From Nocardioides aquaticus (GTDB lineage Bacteria > Actinomycetota > Actinomycetes > Propionibacteriales > Nocardioidaceae): a stretch of 64,000 nucleotides of DNA. This document shows, piece by piece, positions 45,116-53,184 of the stretch. The DNA lies in the NCBI RefSeq assembly GCF_018459925.1, contig NZ_CP075371.1, positions 310,001 through 374,000 on the forward strand. The letters run 5' to 3'. Both the position numbers and the translations under genes were made by a program. Each line of letters opens with the position of its first letter. The first letter of the stretch is position 1. Under the pieces are notes generated by a model, which had not been told where the DNA came from, made no database searches, and saw only the letters and a list, made by a program, of their open reading frames with translations.

Positions 45116-46399
45116 TCAGTCGAGCAGCCGGGCGGTCCAGTCGTTGGTGAACACGTGCTCGGGGTCCCACCGCTCGCGCAGCTCGCGGAACGCGTCTGCC
45201 TGCGGGTACGACGCCAGCACGGCGGGGGAGTGGGAGTAGAGCTTGCCCCAGTGCGGGCGGGGGTCGTACGCCGCCAGCGCCCGCTCGACCACCCGGGCGG
45301 CGGCCTCGACGCCGGCCTGGTCGCGGACCCAGGTGAAGTGCAACGAGACCGTGTCGCGGCCCTGCATCGGGCTGAGCCACAGGTCGTCGGCGGCCACCGC
45401 GCGGATCTCGCTGATCATCAGCAGCGGCGCGATCTCGTCGTGGACGGCGCGGAGCGCCGCGACGGCGGCGGGACCGTGCTCGGCGGGCACGTGCCACTCG
45501 CTCTGGATCTCCTCGCCGCTGCTCGGGGTGAACCCCATCCGGAAGTGCGGCAGCCGCTCCGCCCACGAGCCGGGCGCCCCGAGCTGCGCCGTGCAGGCGA
45601 CCGGGTCCTCGCCCGGCACGGGGTGCTGCGGCGTGGTGGCGGCGCGGGCGCCCAGGAAGTCCGAGGTCGTGCCGGCCAGGGGGTCCGCACCGACGCGACG
45701 CTTGACCCAGGCGGTTACCCCGGCGGGGCCCCAGTCGGTGAAGAGGCTGACGGAGTACGCCGCCCCGAGCGCCTCGCGCAGCCGCGGCTCGGCGACGTCC
45801 CAGCCGAGCCCGGGGTGCACGGTCTGCGCCACCTCGTAGGCCGGCTCCACGTCGAGGGCGACCCGGTGGACGACCCCGAGCGCGCCGAGGTGGACCACGG
45901 CACCGGCGAAGTCGGGCTCGCCGCGGGTGACGGTACGCAGCGCGCCGTCGGCGGTGACGAACGTGAGCGCGCGGACGGCCGTGGCCAGGTTGCCCAGCCC
46001 CGCGCCCGAGCCGTGCGTACCGGTCGCGACCGCGCCGGCGACCGAGATGTGCGGCAGGGAGGCCAGGTTGGCCAGGGCCAGCCCGTGCGCCTCGAGCGAG
46101 GCGGCGAGCGCGCCGAAGGTGGCGCCGCCGGAGCAGGTCACCGTCCTCGTGTCCGCGTCGACCTCGACGTCGTCGGGGAGCCCGGCGAGGCTGAGCGCCA
46201 CCTCGCCGTCGGTGATCGCGGTGAAGGAGTGCCGCGACCCGATCACCCGCAGCCGCGGCTCGGCCGCGACCTGCTCCTGGAGCTCGCCCAGGGTGCGGGG
46301 ACGCAGGTGCCGGGCGAAGCCGTAGCGCAGGTTGCCGGCCCAGTTGTGGGTCGGGGGCGTGGTCTCGGCCGCGGTCGTGGTTCCGCTCGTGGTGGTCAC
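45116..46399 (-). CDS. aldO: Alditol oxidase (FAD-dependent, AldO/VAO family)
   Basis: 427 residues, closely patterned on Streptomyces AldO. THNWAGNLRYG at the start; the FAD-linking His lies in GSRHSFTAI (AldO has GSGHSF); SLPHISVAGAVATGTHGSG binds FAD; AAYSVSLFTDWG, HFRMGFTPSSGEEIQSEW, ISEIRAVAADDLWLSP (Glu and Arg of the active site), SLHFTWV and HWGKLYS (Lys) match the substrate pocket. AldO oxidises xylitol, sorbitol and related alditols, making hydrogen peroxide. Arg replaces Gly next to the linking His. Monocistronic. Confidence 0.88.
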   Translation of the reverse strand: MTTTSGTTTAAETTPPTHNWAGNLRYGFARHLRPRTLGELQEQVAAEPRLRVIGSRHSFTAITDGEVALSLAGLPDDVEVDADTRTVTCSGGATFGALAASLEAHGLALANLASLPHISVAGAVATGTHGSGAGLGNLATAVRALTFVTADGALRTVTRGEPDFAGAVVHLGALGVVHRVALDVEPAYEVAQTVHPGLGWDVAEPRLREALGAAYSVSLFTDWGPAGVTAWVKRRVGADPLAGTTSDFLGARAATTPQHPVPGEDPVACTAQLGAPGSWAERLPHFRMGFTPSSGEEIQSEWHVPAEHGPAAVAALRAVHDEIAPLLMISEIRAVAADDLWLSPMQGRDTVSLHFTWVRDQAGVEAAARVVERALAAYDPRPHWGKLYSHSPAVLASYPQADAFRELRERWDPEHVFTNDWTARLLD

Positions 46400-46424
46400 T
46401 CCCCGATTGTGGTCCAGGGGGTGC

Positions 46425-46498
46425 AGAGGTCCCCGGTCGACCGGGGACTTCCGAACATGTCGGCCTTGGCAAAGGCCGACATGTTCGAAGCTCGCCCG
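46425..46498. repeat. Dispersed double-hairpin repeat, family A, copy 2
   Basis: Hairpin 1 is a perfect 20-bp palindrome (46429-46448). Hairpin 2 has perfect 16-bp arms (CGAACATGTCGGCCTT, 46452-46467, and its complement 46472-46487) with loop GGCA. Same orientation and length as 7121-7194. It lies downstream of the 46556 gene and upstream of aldO, both on the minus strand. Confidence 0.88.
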
Positions 46499-46555
46499 AC
46501 ACGTCCCGCCCGGCCGCGTCCGACGCCCGCCGACGCGCGTGCGGCCGTGCCCGCC

Positions 46556-47890
46556 TCAGTCCAGCAGCTCGCCGAGGTGCTGCGTCATGCCCCGGTTGCC
46601 GTTCTCCGGGGTGTTCCACAGGAACTGCCCGTCCTGGGTCGGCCCGCTGGTGCTCCACGACGAGACGCCGTCGGAGATCCGCAGCAGCTCGTCGGTCGCG
46701 AGGTCGTAGAGGTAGGTCCCGGCGGCGCCCCGCTCGTACGACGTGACCGTCACGACGCCCTCGCCGTCCACCGAGGTGACCGACCCCTCGACTTCGCTGC
46801 CCTGCAGCGTGACCACCTGGTCGCCGCCGGTGTCGAGCACCTGGACGCGGTCGTCGCGGCCGTCGTCGTAGGTGCCGCAGTACTGGCCCATCACGATCCG
46901 GTCGGCGACCGCGCCGAAGGTCAGCAGGTTGCAACGCTCCCCGGAACGGGGGTCGAAGGCCGATTCCTCCCCGGTCGCCAGGTCGCGCACGTGCACCTGA
47001 CCGGCGGCACCGTTCGTGGAGTCGGTCCACACCATCGCGTCGTCGGTGAAGGCGATCGACCCCACGGTCAGGTCCTCGTCCCGGACGTCCGCGGGGTCGG
47101 TGAGCGAGACCGACCACAGCCGGTAGGTGTCGCCCTCGGCGTCGGAGTCGTCGGCGTCCCCGCCCGGTGACGTCGGCCAGCCGCCCTCCGGGGGCTGGCC
47201 CTGGGTGGCCGGCACCGGCACGTAGAGCCGGCCGTCGGGACCGACCTGCGCGCCGAACCAGTCGTCGACCCTCGGCAGGTCCGGCCAGGTCGTCGAGCTC
47301 CACGCGCGGGTCGCGCGGTCGAAGGTGTGCGCGACCAGCGTCATCGACTCCGTCCCGCCCCGACCGGACAGCAGCACGAGCCGGTCCGTGCCCAGCTCGG
47401 CCGCGCGGGTCTGGTCCTGGCCGACGTCGAGGTCCGGCAGCCAGTCCTTCTCACCCGTGGCCGGGTCGAGCAGCGCCATGCGCGGGTAGAGCCGGTCCAT
47501 CCGGGGCCCGTCGCGGAACAGGACGAGGCCGTCGTCGGTCACGCCGTCGAAGTACTGGCCGTTGTCCTGGTTCAGGTTCTCGTTGGTGTGGGACGTCAGC
47601 ACGCGGTAGTCCTCGCCCTCGGTCGCCGCGGCGGCGTCGGCCAGCCGCAGCGTGGGCGCGTCCGGGGCGGGCACGCCCGCGGCCGCCACCTCCGACGTCG
47701 GGGGCGCCGCGCCCAGCAGCGAGGTCGCCGTCACGACGGCGGCGGTGGCCAGCGCCGTCCCGGCGACGACGCCGAGCCGGCGACGCCGGACGCGGCGGCG
47801 GCCGCCGACCAGGAGGGTGTCGGTGTCCAGGCGGTCGTCGGGCGCTGACGCCGCGCTCTCGCGCAGCAGGTCGGCCAGGTCGTTCACCAC
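46556..47890 (-). CDS. Membrane-anchored beta-propeller-like partner of the sigma factor
   Basis: 444 residues. A short cytoplasmic N-terminus (VNDLADLLRESAASAPDDR) and Arg-rich RRRVRRRRLG precede one membrane helix (~35-58); the remainder is extracytoplasmic with repeated strand-loop blocks (TYRLWSVSLTD, AMVWTDSTNG, RVQVLDTGGDQVV, YLYDLATDELLRIS) resembling a beta-propeller. It follows the SigE-family sigma gene with a 4-7 bp overlap, the usual position of an anti-sigma or signal partner, but no zinc-binding anti-sigma motif is seen. Start is GTG 47890 or 47887. Confidence 0.7.
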   Translation of the reverse strand: MVNDLADLLRESAASAPDDRLDTDTLLVGGRRRVRRRRLGVVAGTALATAAVVTATSLLGAAPPTSEVAAAGVPAPDAPTLRLADAAAATEGEDYRVLTSHTNENLNQDNGQYFDGVTDDGLVLFRDGPRMDRLYPRMALLDPATGEKDWLPDLDVGQDQTRAAELGTDRLVLLSGRGGTESMTLVAHTFDRATRAWSSTTWPDLPRVDDWFGAQVGPDGRLYVPVPATQGQPPEGGWPTSPGGDADDSDAEGDTYRLWSVSLTDPADVRDEDLTVGSIAFTDDAMVWTDSTNGAAGQVHVRDLATGEESAFDPRSGERCNLLTFGAVADRIVMGQYCGTYDDGRDDRVQVLDTGGDQVVTLQGSEVEGSVTSVDGEGVVTVTSYERGAAGTYLYDLATDELLRISDGVSSWSTSGPTQDGQFLWNTPENGNRGMTQHLGELLD

Positions 47891-48408
47891 GATGTCGCTC
47901 CTTCGGTCGTGAGCCCGCCGGTCGGCGCGGCGTCGAGCATGGTCCGGAGCGAGGCCAGCGCGCGGGACGTCTGGCTCTTCACCGTCCCCTCGGTGCATCC
48001 CAGGAGCGCGGCGGTGTCGGCGACGCTGAGGTCCTCGACGTACCGCAGCACCACGCACGCCCGCTGCCGCGGCGGCAGGTCGGCCAGGGCCGCCATCACC
48101 GCCGCCCGCTCGGTCACGGACCCCGCGAGGTCGTGGCCCGAGGGCACGTCGCGGTCGTGCTCGGTGAGCACCTCGGTGCTCGAGCGCCGCCGGGCGCTGT
48201 CGAGGAACGCGCTCGTCACGGCCTTGCGGGCGTAGGCGTACTCGCCCCCGGCCCTCGTCAGCCGCGGCCAGGCGACGTAGACCCGGATCAGGCCCTCCTG
48301 GACGTGGTCCGAGGCACGGTCCCAGTCACCGCACATCAGGTACGCCGTGCGGCGCAGCCGTCCGCGCACCGCCTCGGCGAACTCGACGAACGCCGCCTCG
48401 TCACGCAT
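47884..48408 (-). CDS. SigE-family ECF RNA polymerase sigma factor
   Basis: 174 residues. Sigma region 2 (RRTAYLMCGDWDRASDHVQEGLIRVYVAWPRL) and region 4 (LADLPPRQRACVVLRYVEDLSVADTAALLGCTEGTVKSQTSRAL) match the actinobacterial SigE-70 family; the MRDEAAFVEFAEA start is typical of it. Upstream is a separate convergent-looking hairpin that probably terminates the FN3 gene. It probably directs transcription of its own operon in response to an envelope signal sensed by the membrane partner. Confidence 0.88.
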   Translation of the reverse strand: MRDEAAFVEFAEAVRGRLRRTAYLMCGDWDRASDHVQEGLIRVYVAWPRLTRAGGEYAYARKAVTSAFLDSARRRSSTEVLTEHDRDVPSGHDLAGSVTERAAVMAALADLPPRQRACVVLRYVEDLSVADTAALLGCTEGTVKSQTSRALASLRTMLDAAPTGGLTTEGATSW

Positions 48409-48430
48409 GTGTCGCTCGCTCCATGCATGA

Positions 48431-48467
48431 GGAACGAGGTGGGCGGCCCATCCGGTTGCCTCGTTCC
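48431..48467 (-). terminator. Inverted repeat after the FN3 gene
   Basis: GGAACGAGG (48431-48439) and CCTCGTTCC (48459-48467) form a perfect 9-bp stem directly after the stop of the minus-strand gene at 48471. No U run follows, as usual in high-GC terminators. Confidence 0.5.
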
Positions 48468-48470
48468 GGG

Positions 48471-50033
48471 TCAGGGTGCCGGGGCCAGGCCCCAGAGGCG
48501 CACCGGACGGCCTGTCGAGACGACCTCGACCTCGAGGGCGCCCCGCACCTGCTGGGCCAACGGCACCGTGACGACGTCGCGTGCCCGTGCCGCCAGCCCG
48601 CCCAGGTCGACCCGCGTTCGCGGACCGTCGACGCCGCCCACACGCAGCACGCCCTGGCCCGGACCGGTCCGCGCGACGAGCGAGACGGTGGTCGTCGCCG
48701 GCACCCGGGCGCGGGCCGTGGCCCCCCGTGCCGACGCCTCGGCGTACGAGCGGGGGCCGTACTCGCCGTTGCCCACCAGGTCCCAGCCGCGGTCGGCGAG
48801 GGCGCGTGGTCCGCGCGGCACGACGAACGCCCAGCGCAGCACGGCCGAGGTGCCCAGGACGTCGCTCACCGCGACCTGCAGCACGTGCTCGCCCGGGTCG
48901 GCGCCTCGCAGCCTCACGGTGGCGCCGTCGACGTCGCAGCGACCCAGGACGAGGCCGTCGTCCACCACGCACGAGCGGTGGACGCCGGGGAGCGAGAGCT
49001 CGTGGCCGAACCGCGACACGCGGTCGAGCAGGAGCCCGCCGGCCCGCCGTGGATCGGCTCCCGCGGTGACGGTCAGCGGTTGCGGAGTGACCACGGGCGT
49101 ACGCACGAGGTCACGGCTCCGGGCGACGCCGTCGTCGGAGGCGATCGTGAAGCTCCGTGCCGAGCCGTTCGGCAGCCGGACCACGCGCCTCTCCCGGCCG
49201 GGGTCGAGGGTGGTCTCGTTGCCGGACGGGTACTGGGTGATCACGTCGTGCCAGCGGCCGGGCACCGCGGCCGGGTTCGACCTCCACGTCAGCAGGACGG
49301 CGCCGTCGGCCGCCGTCGCACGGACGTCCGTGGGTGGGTCCGGCGCCGGGGCCACGGTCGCGCCCTCGAGGGTGATCCGGTAGCTGCCGTCAGCGAGCGG
49401 CACGGCGTCCTCCGCCGCCGCGGTAAACGACCCGAGGCCGTCGGCGTACCGCACGTCGAACCCGGTGAGCCCCTCACCCAGTCCGCGGGGGAGCAGTCCG
49501 ACGAACCGGCCGTCCTCGTCGGTCCGGCCGTCGAGGAGGTAGGTGATCCGCTCGACCAGCTGCCCGTCGCCGAGCCGGTGTCCGAGGAGTGCGGACCGAC
49601 GCCGGTCGAGGTCGCCGCCGAGCTCGGCGTGCGGCAGCGCGTCGCCCTGCTCGTTGACGACCTGCAGCGCGACCTCGAGGACCGGAGGCAGGGTCAGCGT
49701 GCCGAGGTCCACGTCGTGCGACGTGTCGACGGTCGAGCCGACAAGCACGAACCTCCCCCGTCGCCAGTCCGTGCCGACGTCGATGCTGGGCCGGGACGAG
49801 CCGCTCGACGTCGGGAAGGAGAACGTGCCGTCGGCGTCGACCAGCGAGGACGAGGAGCGCAGGTCCAGGCCGACCCTGACCCCGGTCGCGGGGCTTCCCG
49901 CGGCGTCGAACAGCCTTCCCGACACCACCGGCTCGGCGGACGCCGGCATCGCGCCGCTCGGCACGGCAGCGGCGAGCACGCCCAGGAGGCCGAGGAGCGC
50001 CGCCACGACCCGGTGCCCGACGAGGCCCCTCAT
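48471..50033 (-). CDS. Secreted protein with carboxypeptidase-regulatory-like and FN3-like domains
   Basis: 520 residues. N-terminal Sec signal (VVAALLGLLGVLAAAVPSGAMPASA). Then a carboxypeptidase-regulatory-like domain (VSGRLFDAAGSPATGVRVGLDL, TDEDGRFVGLLPRG), an FN3-like module (PPTDVRATAADGAVLLTWRSNP) and further beta-sandwich repeats to the end. No catalytic motif or sortase signal. Probably an extracellular adhesion or structural protein. Its start overlaps the RDD gene stop (ATGA). Confidence 0.75.
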   Translation of the reverse strand: MRGLVGHRVVAALLGLLGVLAAAVPSGAMPASAEPVVSGRLFDAAGSPATGVRVGLDLRSSSSLVDADGTFSFPTSSGSSRPSIDVGTDWRRGRFVLVGSTVDTSHDVDLGTLTLPPVLEVALQVVNEQGDALPHAELGGDLDRRRSALLGHRLGDGQLVERITYLLDGRTDEDGRFVGLLPRGLGEGLTGFDVRYADGLGSFTAAAEDAVPLADGSYRITLEGATVAPAPDPPTDVRATAADGAVLLTWRSNPAAVPGRWHDVITQYPSGNETTLDPGRERRVVRLPNGSARSFTIASDDGVARSRDLVRTPVVTPQPLTVTAGADPRRAGGLLLDRVSRFGHELSLPGVHRSCVVDDGLVLGRCDVDGATVRLRGADPGEHVLQVAVSDVLGTSAVLRWAFVVPRGPRALADRGWDLVGNGEYGPRSYAEASARGATARARVPATTTVSLVARTGPGQGVLRVGGVDGPRTRVDLGGLAARARDVVTVPLAQQVRGALEVEVVSTGRPVRLWGLAPAP

Positions 50034-50503
50034 CGGGCTCGGACCACCCGCGTGGACGCCGCCATGTCACCGATCCGTTGGTTCTTCGCGCTGGCCAGCA
50101 CCGCCACGAACGCGACGAGGTAGAACCCGAAGCCGTCGACCACGCGCAGCAGCGTCCGTACGAGCACCTGCCCGGCGGTGCGCTGCGGACCCTTCTCGGA
50201 GACCACACGGATGCCGACCAGCTTCTTGCCCAGGGTCTGTCCCCAGGCGAGCTCGCAGGCGAAGAAGTAGACCGCCGCCACCAGGACGGTCAGCAGGAAC
50301 GGCAGCCCGCTCAGCGACAGGCTCACCGCGCCGTCCCGGGCCCGGCTCTGTCCGAACAGCAGGGCGGAGACCACGAAGAGCGGCACCATCACCAGCAGGG
50401 TGTCCAGGCCGAGCGCACCGACGCGCAGCCCGGCCGAGGCGTCCGCGCGCGGCCCCGTCGGGTCGTGGGGCGGTGCCGGGGGCGGCTGCTGGCTGGAGCT
50501 CAT
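50030..50503 (-). CDS. RDD-family membrane protein
   Basis: 157 residues: a Pro-rich cytoplasmic N-terminus, then GLRVGALGLDTLLVMVPLFVVSALLF and two further hydrophobic segments; GQTLGKKLVGIRVV and the Asp-rich pair typical of RDD domains are present. Function of RDD proteins is generally unknown, some affect ion transport. First gene of a pair with the secreted FN3 protein. Confidence 0.8.
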   Translation of the reverse strand: MSSSQQPPPAPPHDPTGPRADASAGLRVGALGLDTLLVMVPLFVVSALLFGQSRARDGAVSLSLSGLPFLLTVLVAAVYFFACELAWGQTLGKKLVGIRVVSEKGPQRTAGQVLVRTLLRVVDGFGFYLVAFVAVLASAKNQRIGDMAASTRVVRAR

Positions 50504-50592
50504 GGCACCTTCTACCGCACGGCCGGGGGCCGTGCCGAGGTGATCGCGCCACGACCCGCGGTGGGCTGGACCGCCCTGGCACCGTGGAGCGC

Positions 50593-50724
50593 GTGACCCG
50601 CCTGACCGACGAGAGGGCCGACCTGGTGTGGGGTGACGGCGGTGTCCTGTCCTGGCTGGCGCGCACCGACGGCACGGCCCCGCCGGGACCCGAGGACGTC
50701 GGCTTCACCTGGCGGTGCGGCTGA
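50593..50724 (+). pseudogene. Probable remnant of a YwqG/DUF1963-type gene (C-terminal end only)
   Basis: A ~44-codon frame (GTG 50593, alternative 50584) encodes LVWGDGGVLSWLART and ends TWRCG. The WGDGG pattern and Cys-ending tail resemble the last ~45 residues of DUF1963/YwqG proteins. No upstream coding sequence of that family is present before the divergent RDD gene, so it looks like a truncated leftover. It could instead be a genuine micro-protein. Confidence 0.35.
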
Positions 50725-50750
50725 GGGGGCGGGCGGCTGACCAGGGCTGT

Positions 50751-50756
50751 TAGCGT
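50751..50756 (+). promoter_or_regulatory. -10 hexamer TAGCGT of leaderless galM promoter
   Basis: TAGCGT ends 6 nt before the galM GTG at 50763. Confidence 0.55.
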
Positions 50757-50762
50757 CCTCGG

Positions 50763-51824
50763 GTGCTCGACACCTTCGGCTCCCTCCCGGACGGCCGCCC
50801 CGTCCACCGCATCGTCCTGGGCGGTGGCAGCGGCGTCGGTGACGGGGCCGAGCTGCACCTGCTGACCCTCGGCTCGACCGTCCACCGCCTCGTCGTCACC
50901 GGCGGTGACGGGGTGCGCCGCGACGTCGTCCTGGGCTACCCCGACGTCGCGTCCTACGTCGCCGGCGGCGACTACGTCGGCGCCGTCGTCGGGCGGTACG
51001 CCAACCGGATCGCGCGGGGACGGTTCGTGCTCGACGGCGAGGTGCACGTGGTCGGCGCGCACGACCGGGGCAACAGCCTGCACGGCGGGCCCGACGGCTT
51101 CGACCAGCGGCTGTGGGACCTCGTCGAGGTCGGGCCGGACGAGCACCGACCGACGTACGCCGTGCTCCGTCTCGACAGCCCCGACGGTGACCAGGGCTTC
51201 CCCGGCACGCTGCAGGTCGAGGCCCGCTGGGAGGTCGACGGTGACACCGTCCGGCTGACCTTCACCGCCACCACCGACCGGGCGACGGTGGTCAACCTCA
51301 GCACGCACGCCTACGTCAACCTCGACGGCGGCGGCAGCGTCGACGACCACGAGCTCCGGGTCCCCGCCACGGCCTTCCTCCCGGTCGACACGACCGGGGT
51401 GCCGCTCGGCGAGCACGCCCCGGTGGACGGCACGCCCTTCGACCTGCGCGAGCCGCGCCGGGTCGGCGACGTCGCCCGCGACCCGCACCCGCAGGTCGCC
51501 GCCGGGCAGGGTCTCGACCACGACCTGGTCGTCGACGGCGAGGGGGAACGGGTCGTCGCCGAGGTCGTCTCGGCGCGTACGCGGACCCGGCTGCGGGTCC
51601 TCGCCGACCGGCCCGGACTGCAGGTCTACACCGGCAACTTCCTCGACGGCAGCGTCGTGGGCCGCGACGGGGCGCTGCTGCGCCAGGGCGACGGGCTCGC
51701 CCTCGAGCCGCAGCTGCACCCCGACACCCCGAACCACGAGGGCGAGCCGGGTTGGCCGTCCGCGGTGCTGCGGCCGGGGGAGACGTACCGGACCTCGATC
51801 GCGTGGGAGCTCTCCGCCCTCTGA
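50763..51824 (+). CDS. galM: Aldose 1-epimerase (galactose mutarotase)
   Basis: 353 residues of the galactose-mutarotase fold. Signature segments: VVGRYANRIARGRF, NSLHGGPDGFDQRLW (catalytic His in NSLHGG), NLSTHAYVNLDG (second His) and LDHDLVVD, with the general-base Glu expected in ALEPQLHPDTPN. It interconverts anomers of galactose or glucose. It stands alone, without gal genes beside it; leaderless GTG. Confidence 0.93.
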   Translation: MLDTFGSLPDGRPVHRIVLGGGSGVGDGAELHLLTLGSTVHRLVVTGGDGVRRDVVLGYPDVASYVAGGDYVGAVVGRYANRIARGRFVLDGEVHVVGAHDRGNSLHGGPDGFDQRLWDLVEVGPDEHRPTYAVLRLDSPDGDQGFPGTLQVEARWEVDGDTVRLTFTATTDRATVVNLSTHAYVNLDGGGSVDDHELRVPATAFLPVDTTGVPLGEHAPVDGTPFDLREPRRVGDVARDPHPQVAAGQGLDHDLVVDGEGERVVAEVVSARTRTRLRVLADRPGLQVYTGNFLDGSVVGRDGALLRQGDGLALEPQLHPDTPNHEGEPGWPSAVLRPGETYRTSIAWELSAL

Positions 51825-51877
51825 GGGCGCCGGGGCTGATTTCGGGCCTCCCGGCCGGCTCCGGTATGTTCTGCGGC

Positions 51878-51965
51878 GGTGGCGTGTCCGAGAGGCCGAA
51901 GGTGCATCACTCGAAATGATGTGTGGGGAAACCCACCGTGGGTTCAAATCCCACCGCCACCGCCA
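51878..51965 (+). tRNA. tRNA-Ser (anticodon CGA)
   Basis: Acceptor GGTGGCG (51878-51884) pairs with CGCCACC (51955-51961), discriminator G and encoded CCA follow. The anticodon stem CATCA/TGATG encloses loop CTCGAAA, giving CGA at 51912-51914. T-arm GTGGG-TTCAAAT-CCCAC. The long variable arm (TGTGGGGAAACCCACC) is typical of serine tRNAs. It reads UCG, a frequent codon in this GC-rich genome. Confidence 0.96.
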
Positions 51966-51971
51966 GCAGAT

Positions 51972-52010
51972 GACGAACGCCCCGTGGACCACGTCCACGG
52001 GGCGTTCGTC
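51972..52010 (+). terminator. Hairpin terminator after tRNA-Ser
   Basis: Perfect 18-bp stem (51972-51989 with 51993-52010) and a 3-nt loop, starting 7 bases after the tRNA CCA end. Confidence 0.85.
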
Positions 52011-52085
52011 GTCGGTGGTCGCGGGAGCTCCCCGCGGGGCGGACCGGCGGCGGCGGACCGGCGGCCGCGGCGCCGACCCACCCGC

Positions 52086-52161
52086 CGCTGTAACGCTGTG
52101 TTACTTGACCTGGTGCAGCGTCACGGTGCCGCCCGAGATGAAGTAACACAGCGTTACAGCG
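52086..52161. repeat. 76-bp nested inverted repeat
   Basis: Arms 52086-52106 and 52141-52161 are perfect 21-bp complements around a 34-nt centre. Each arm itself contains the palindrome GTAAC-GCTGT-GTTAC. Lies in the 270-bp interval between tRNA-Ser and the alpha/beta hydrolase; nothing else is recognisable in that interval apart from the tRNA terminator. Confidence 0.9.
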
Positions 52162-52234
52162 CGCCGTGGGCCCGGAGCGCGGCCGGCCCGGAGCGCGGCC
52201 GGGCCGACCCGGCCCGGCCGCCGGCGCCGGTGGG

Positions 52235-53068
52235 TCAGCGGGCGAGGAAGGACAGCACGGTGCTGTTGAACTCCTCGGCGTGGCTGACGGTGAGGCCGTG
52301 CGGCCCGCCGGCGACGACGTGCAGCTCGCTGCCCGCGATCGCGTCGGCGGTGCGCCGGCCCGAGGCCTCGAGCGGCACGGTGCCGTCACCGTCGCCGTGG
52401 ATGACCAGGGTCGGCACGGTGACCTTCGCCAGGTCCTCGCGGAAGTCGGTGCGGGCGAACGCGGCGATGCAGTCGACCAGCGCCTTGTCCTCGGCCTGGG
52501 ACGCCATCGCGAGGGCGTCCTGACGGTCCTGCTCGGAGACCTTGATCTCCCCGTCGACGGAGAAGAAGCTCGTGGTGAAGCCGTCGAGGAAGCCCGCCCG
52601 GTCGTCCGAGGCGGCCTGCTGCATGCCGTCCACGTCGGCGTCGCCGAGGGCGCCGTCGGCGTTGTCGTCGGTCTTGAGCAGGTACGGCGGCACGGCGGCG
52701 GCGAAGACGACGCTGCGCAGCCGCTCCTGGCCGTGACGGCTGATGTAGCGGGCGATCTCGCCGCCACCCATCGAGAAGCCGACGAGGGTGACGTCGGTCA
52801 GGTCCAGCTCGTCCAGCAGCGCGGCGAGGTCGTCGGCGAAGTGGTCGTAGTCGTAGCCCTTGCCCGGCTTCTCGGACTGGCCGAACCCACGACGGTCGTA
52901 GGTGATGACGCGGTAGCCGGCCGCGGCGAACGCCGGCACCTGCTTGGCCCAGGAGTCGCCGCTGAGCGGCCAGCCGTGGATCAGGACGACGGGTCGGCCC
53001 TGACCGGTCTCGTCGTAGTGCAGCTCGGTCTTGGACAGCAGCCCGGACTTCGAGGTGATGGTCGGCAC
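52235..53068 (-). CDS. Alpha/beta hydrolase, non-heme chloroperoxidase/esterase type
   Basis: 277 residues. IHGWPLSGDSWAKQ (oxyanion His-Gly), nucleophile Ser in GFSMGGGE, Asp in HGDGDGTVP and His in GGPHGLT form the triad. The pattern matches cofactor-free bromo/chloroperoxidase-arylesterases, which can perhydrolyse organic acids. GTG 53068 is preceded by GGAGGAA. It is divergent from an OhrR-type regulator, suggesting induction by peroxides. Confidence 0.88.
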   Translation of the reverse strand: MPTITSKSGLLSKTELHYDETGQGRPVVLIHGWPLSGDSWAKQVPAFAAAGYRVITYDRRGFGQSEKPGKGYDYDHFADDLAALLDELDLTDVTLVGFSMGGGEIARYISRHGQERLRSVVFAAAVPPYLLKTDDNADGALGDADVDGMQQAASDDRAGFLDGFTTSFFSVDGEIKVSEQDRQDALAMASQAEDKALVDCIAAFARTDFREDLAKVTVPTLVIHGDGDGTVPLEASGRRTADAIAGSELHVVAGGPHGLTVSHAEEFNSTVLSFLAR

Positions 53069-53126
53069 GAGGGTTCCTCCTTGATGGGTGGCGGCCCGGC
53101 GGCCGGAAGCGCCACCGGACAGGTAC

Positions 53127-53137
53127 TTCGTGCACAA
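53127..53137. promoter_or_regulatory. Candidate OhrR operator
   Basis: TTCGTGCACAA is a palindrome with GTGCAC centre and one mismatch (TTG/TTC), between the divergent hydrolase and MarR-family genes. Confidence 0.35.
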
Positions 53138-53171
53138 CATGGTCGCACGCGAGATATTCCGGTTCCTTCAG

Positions 53172-53177
53172 TAGGCT
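53172..53177 (+). promoter_or_regulatory. -10 hexamer TAGGCT of leaderless MarR-gene promoter
   Basis: TAGGCT ends 7 nt before the ATG at 53185. Confidence 0.55.
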
Positions 53178-53184
53178 GAGGCCC

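Noticed and set aside
51972-52234. Integration site (attachment site) next to tRNA-Ser
   Set aside because: No integrase, phage or plasmid gene and no duplicated tRNA 3' end follows; only a terminator and the nested inverted repeat.
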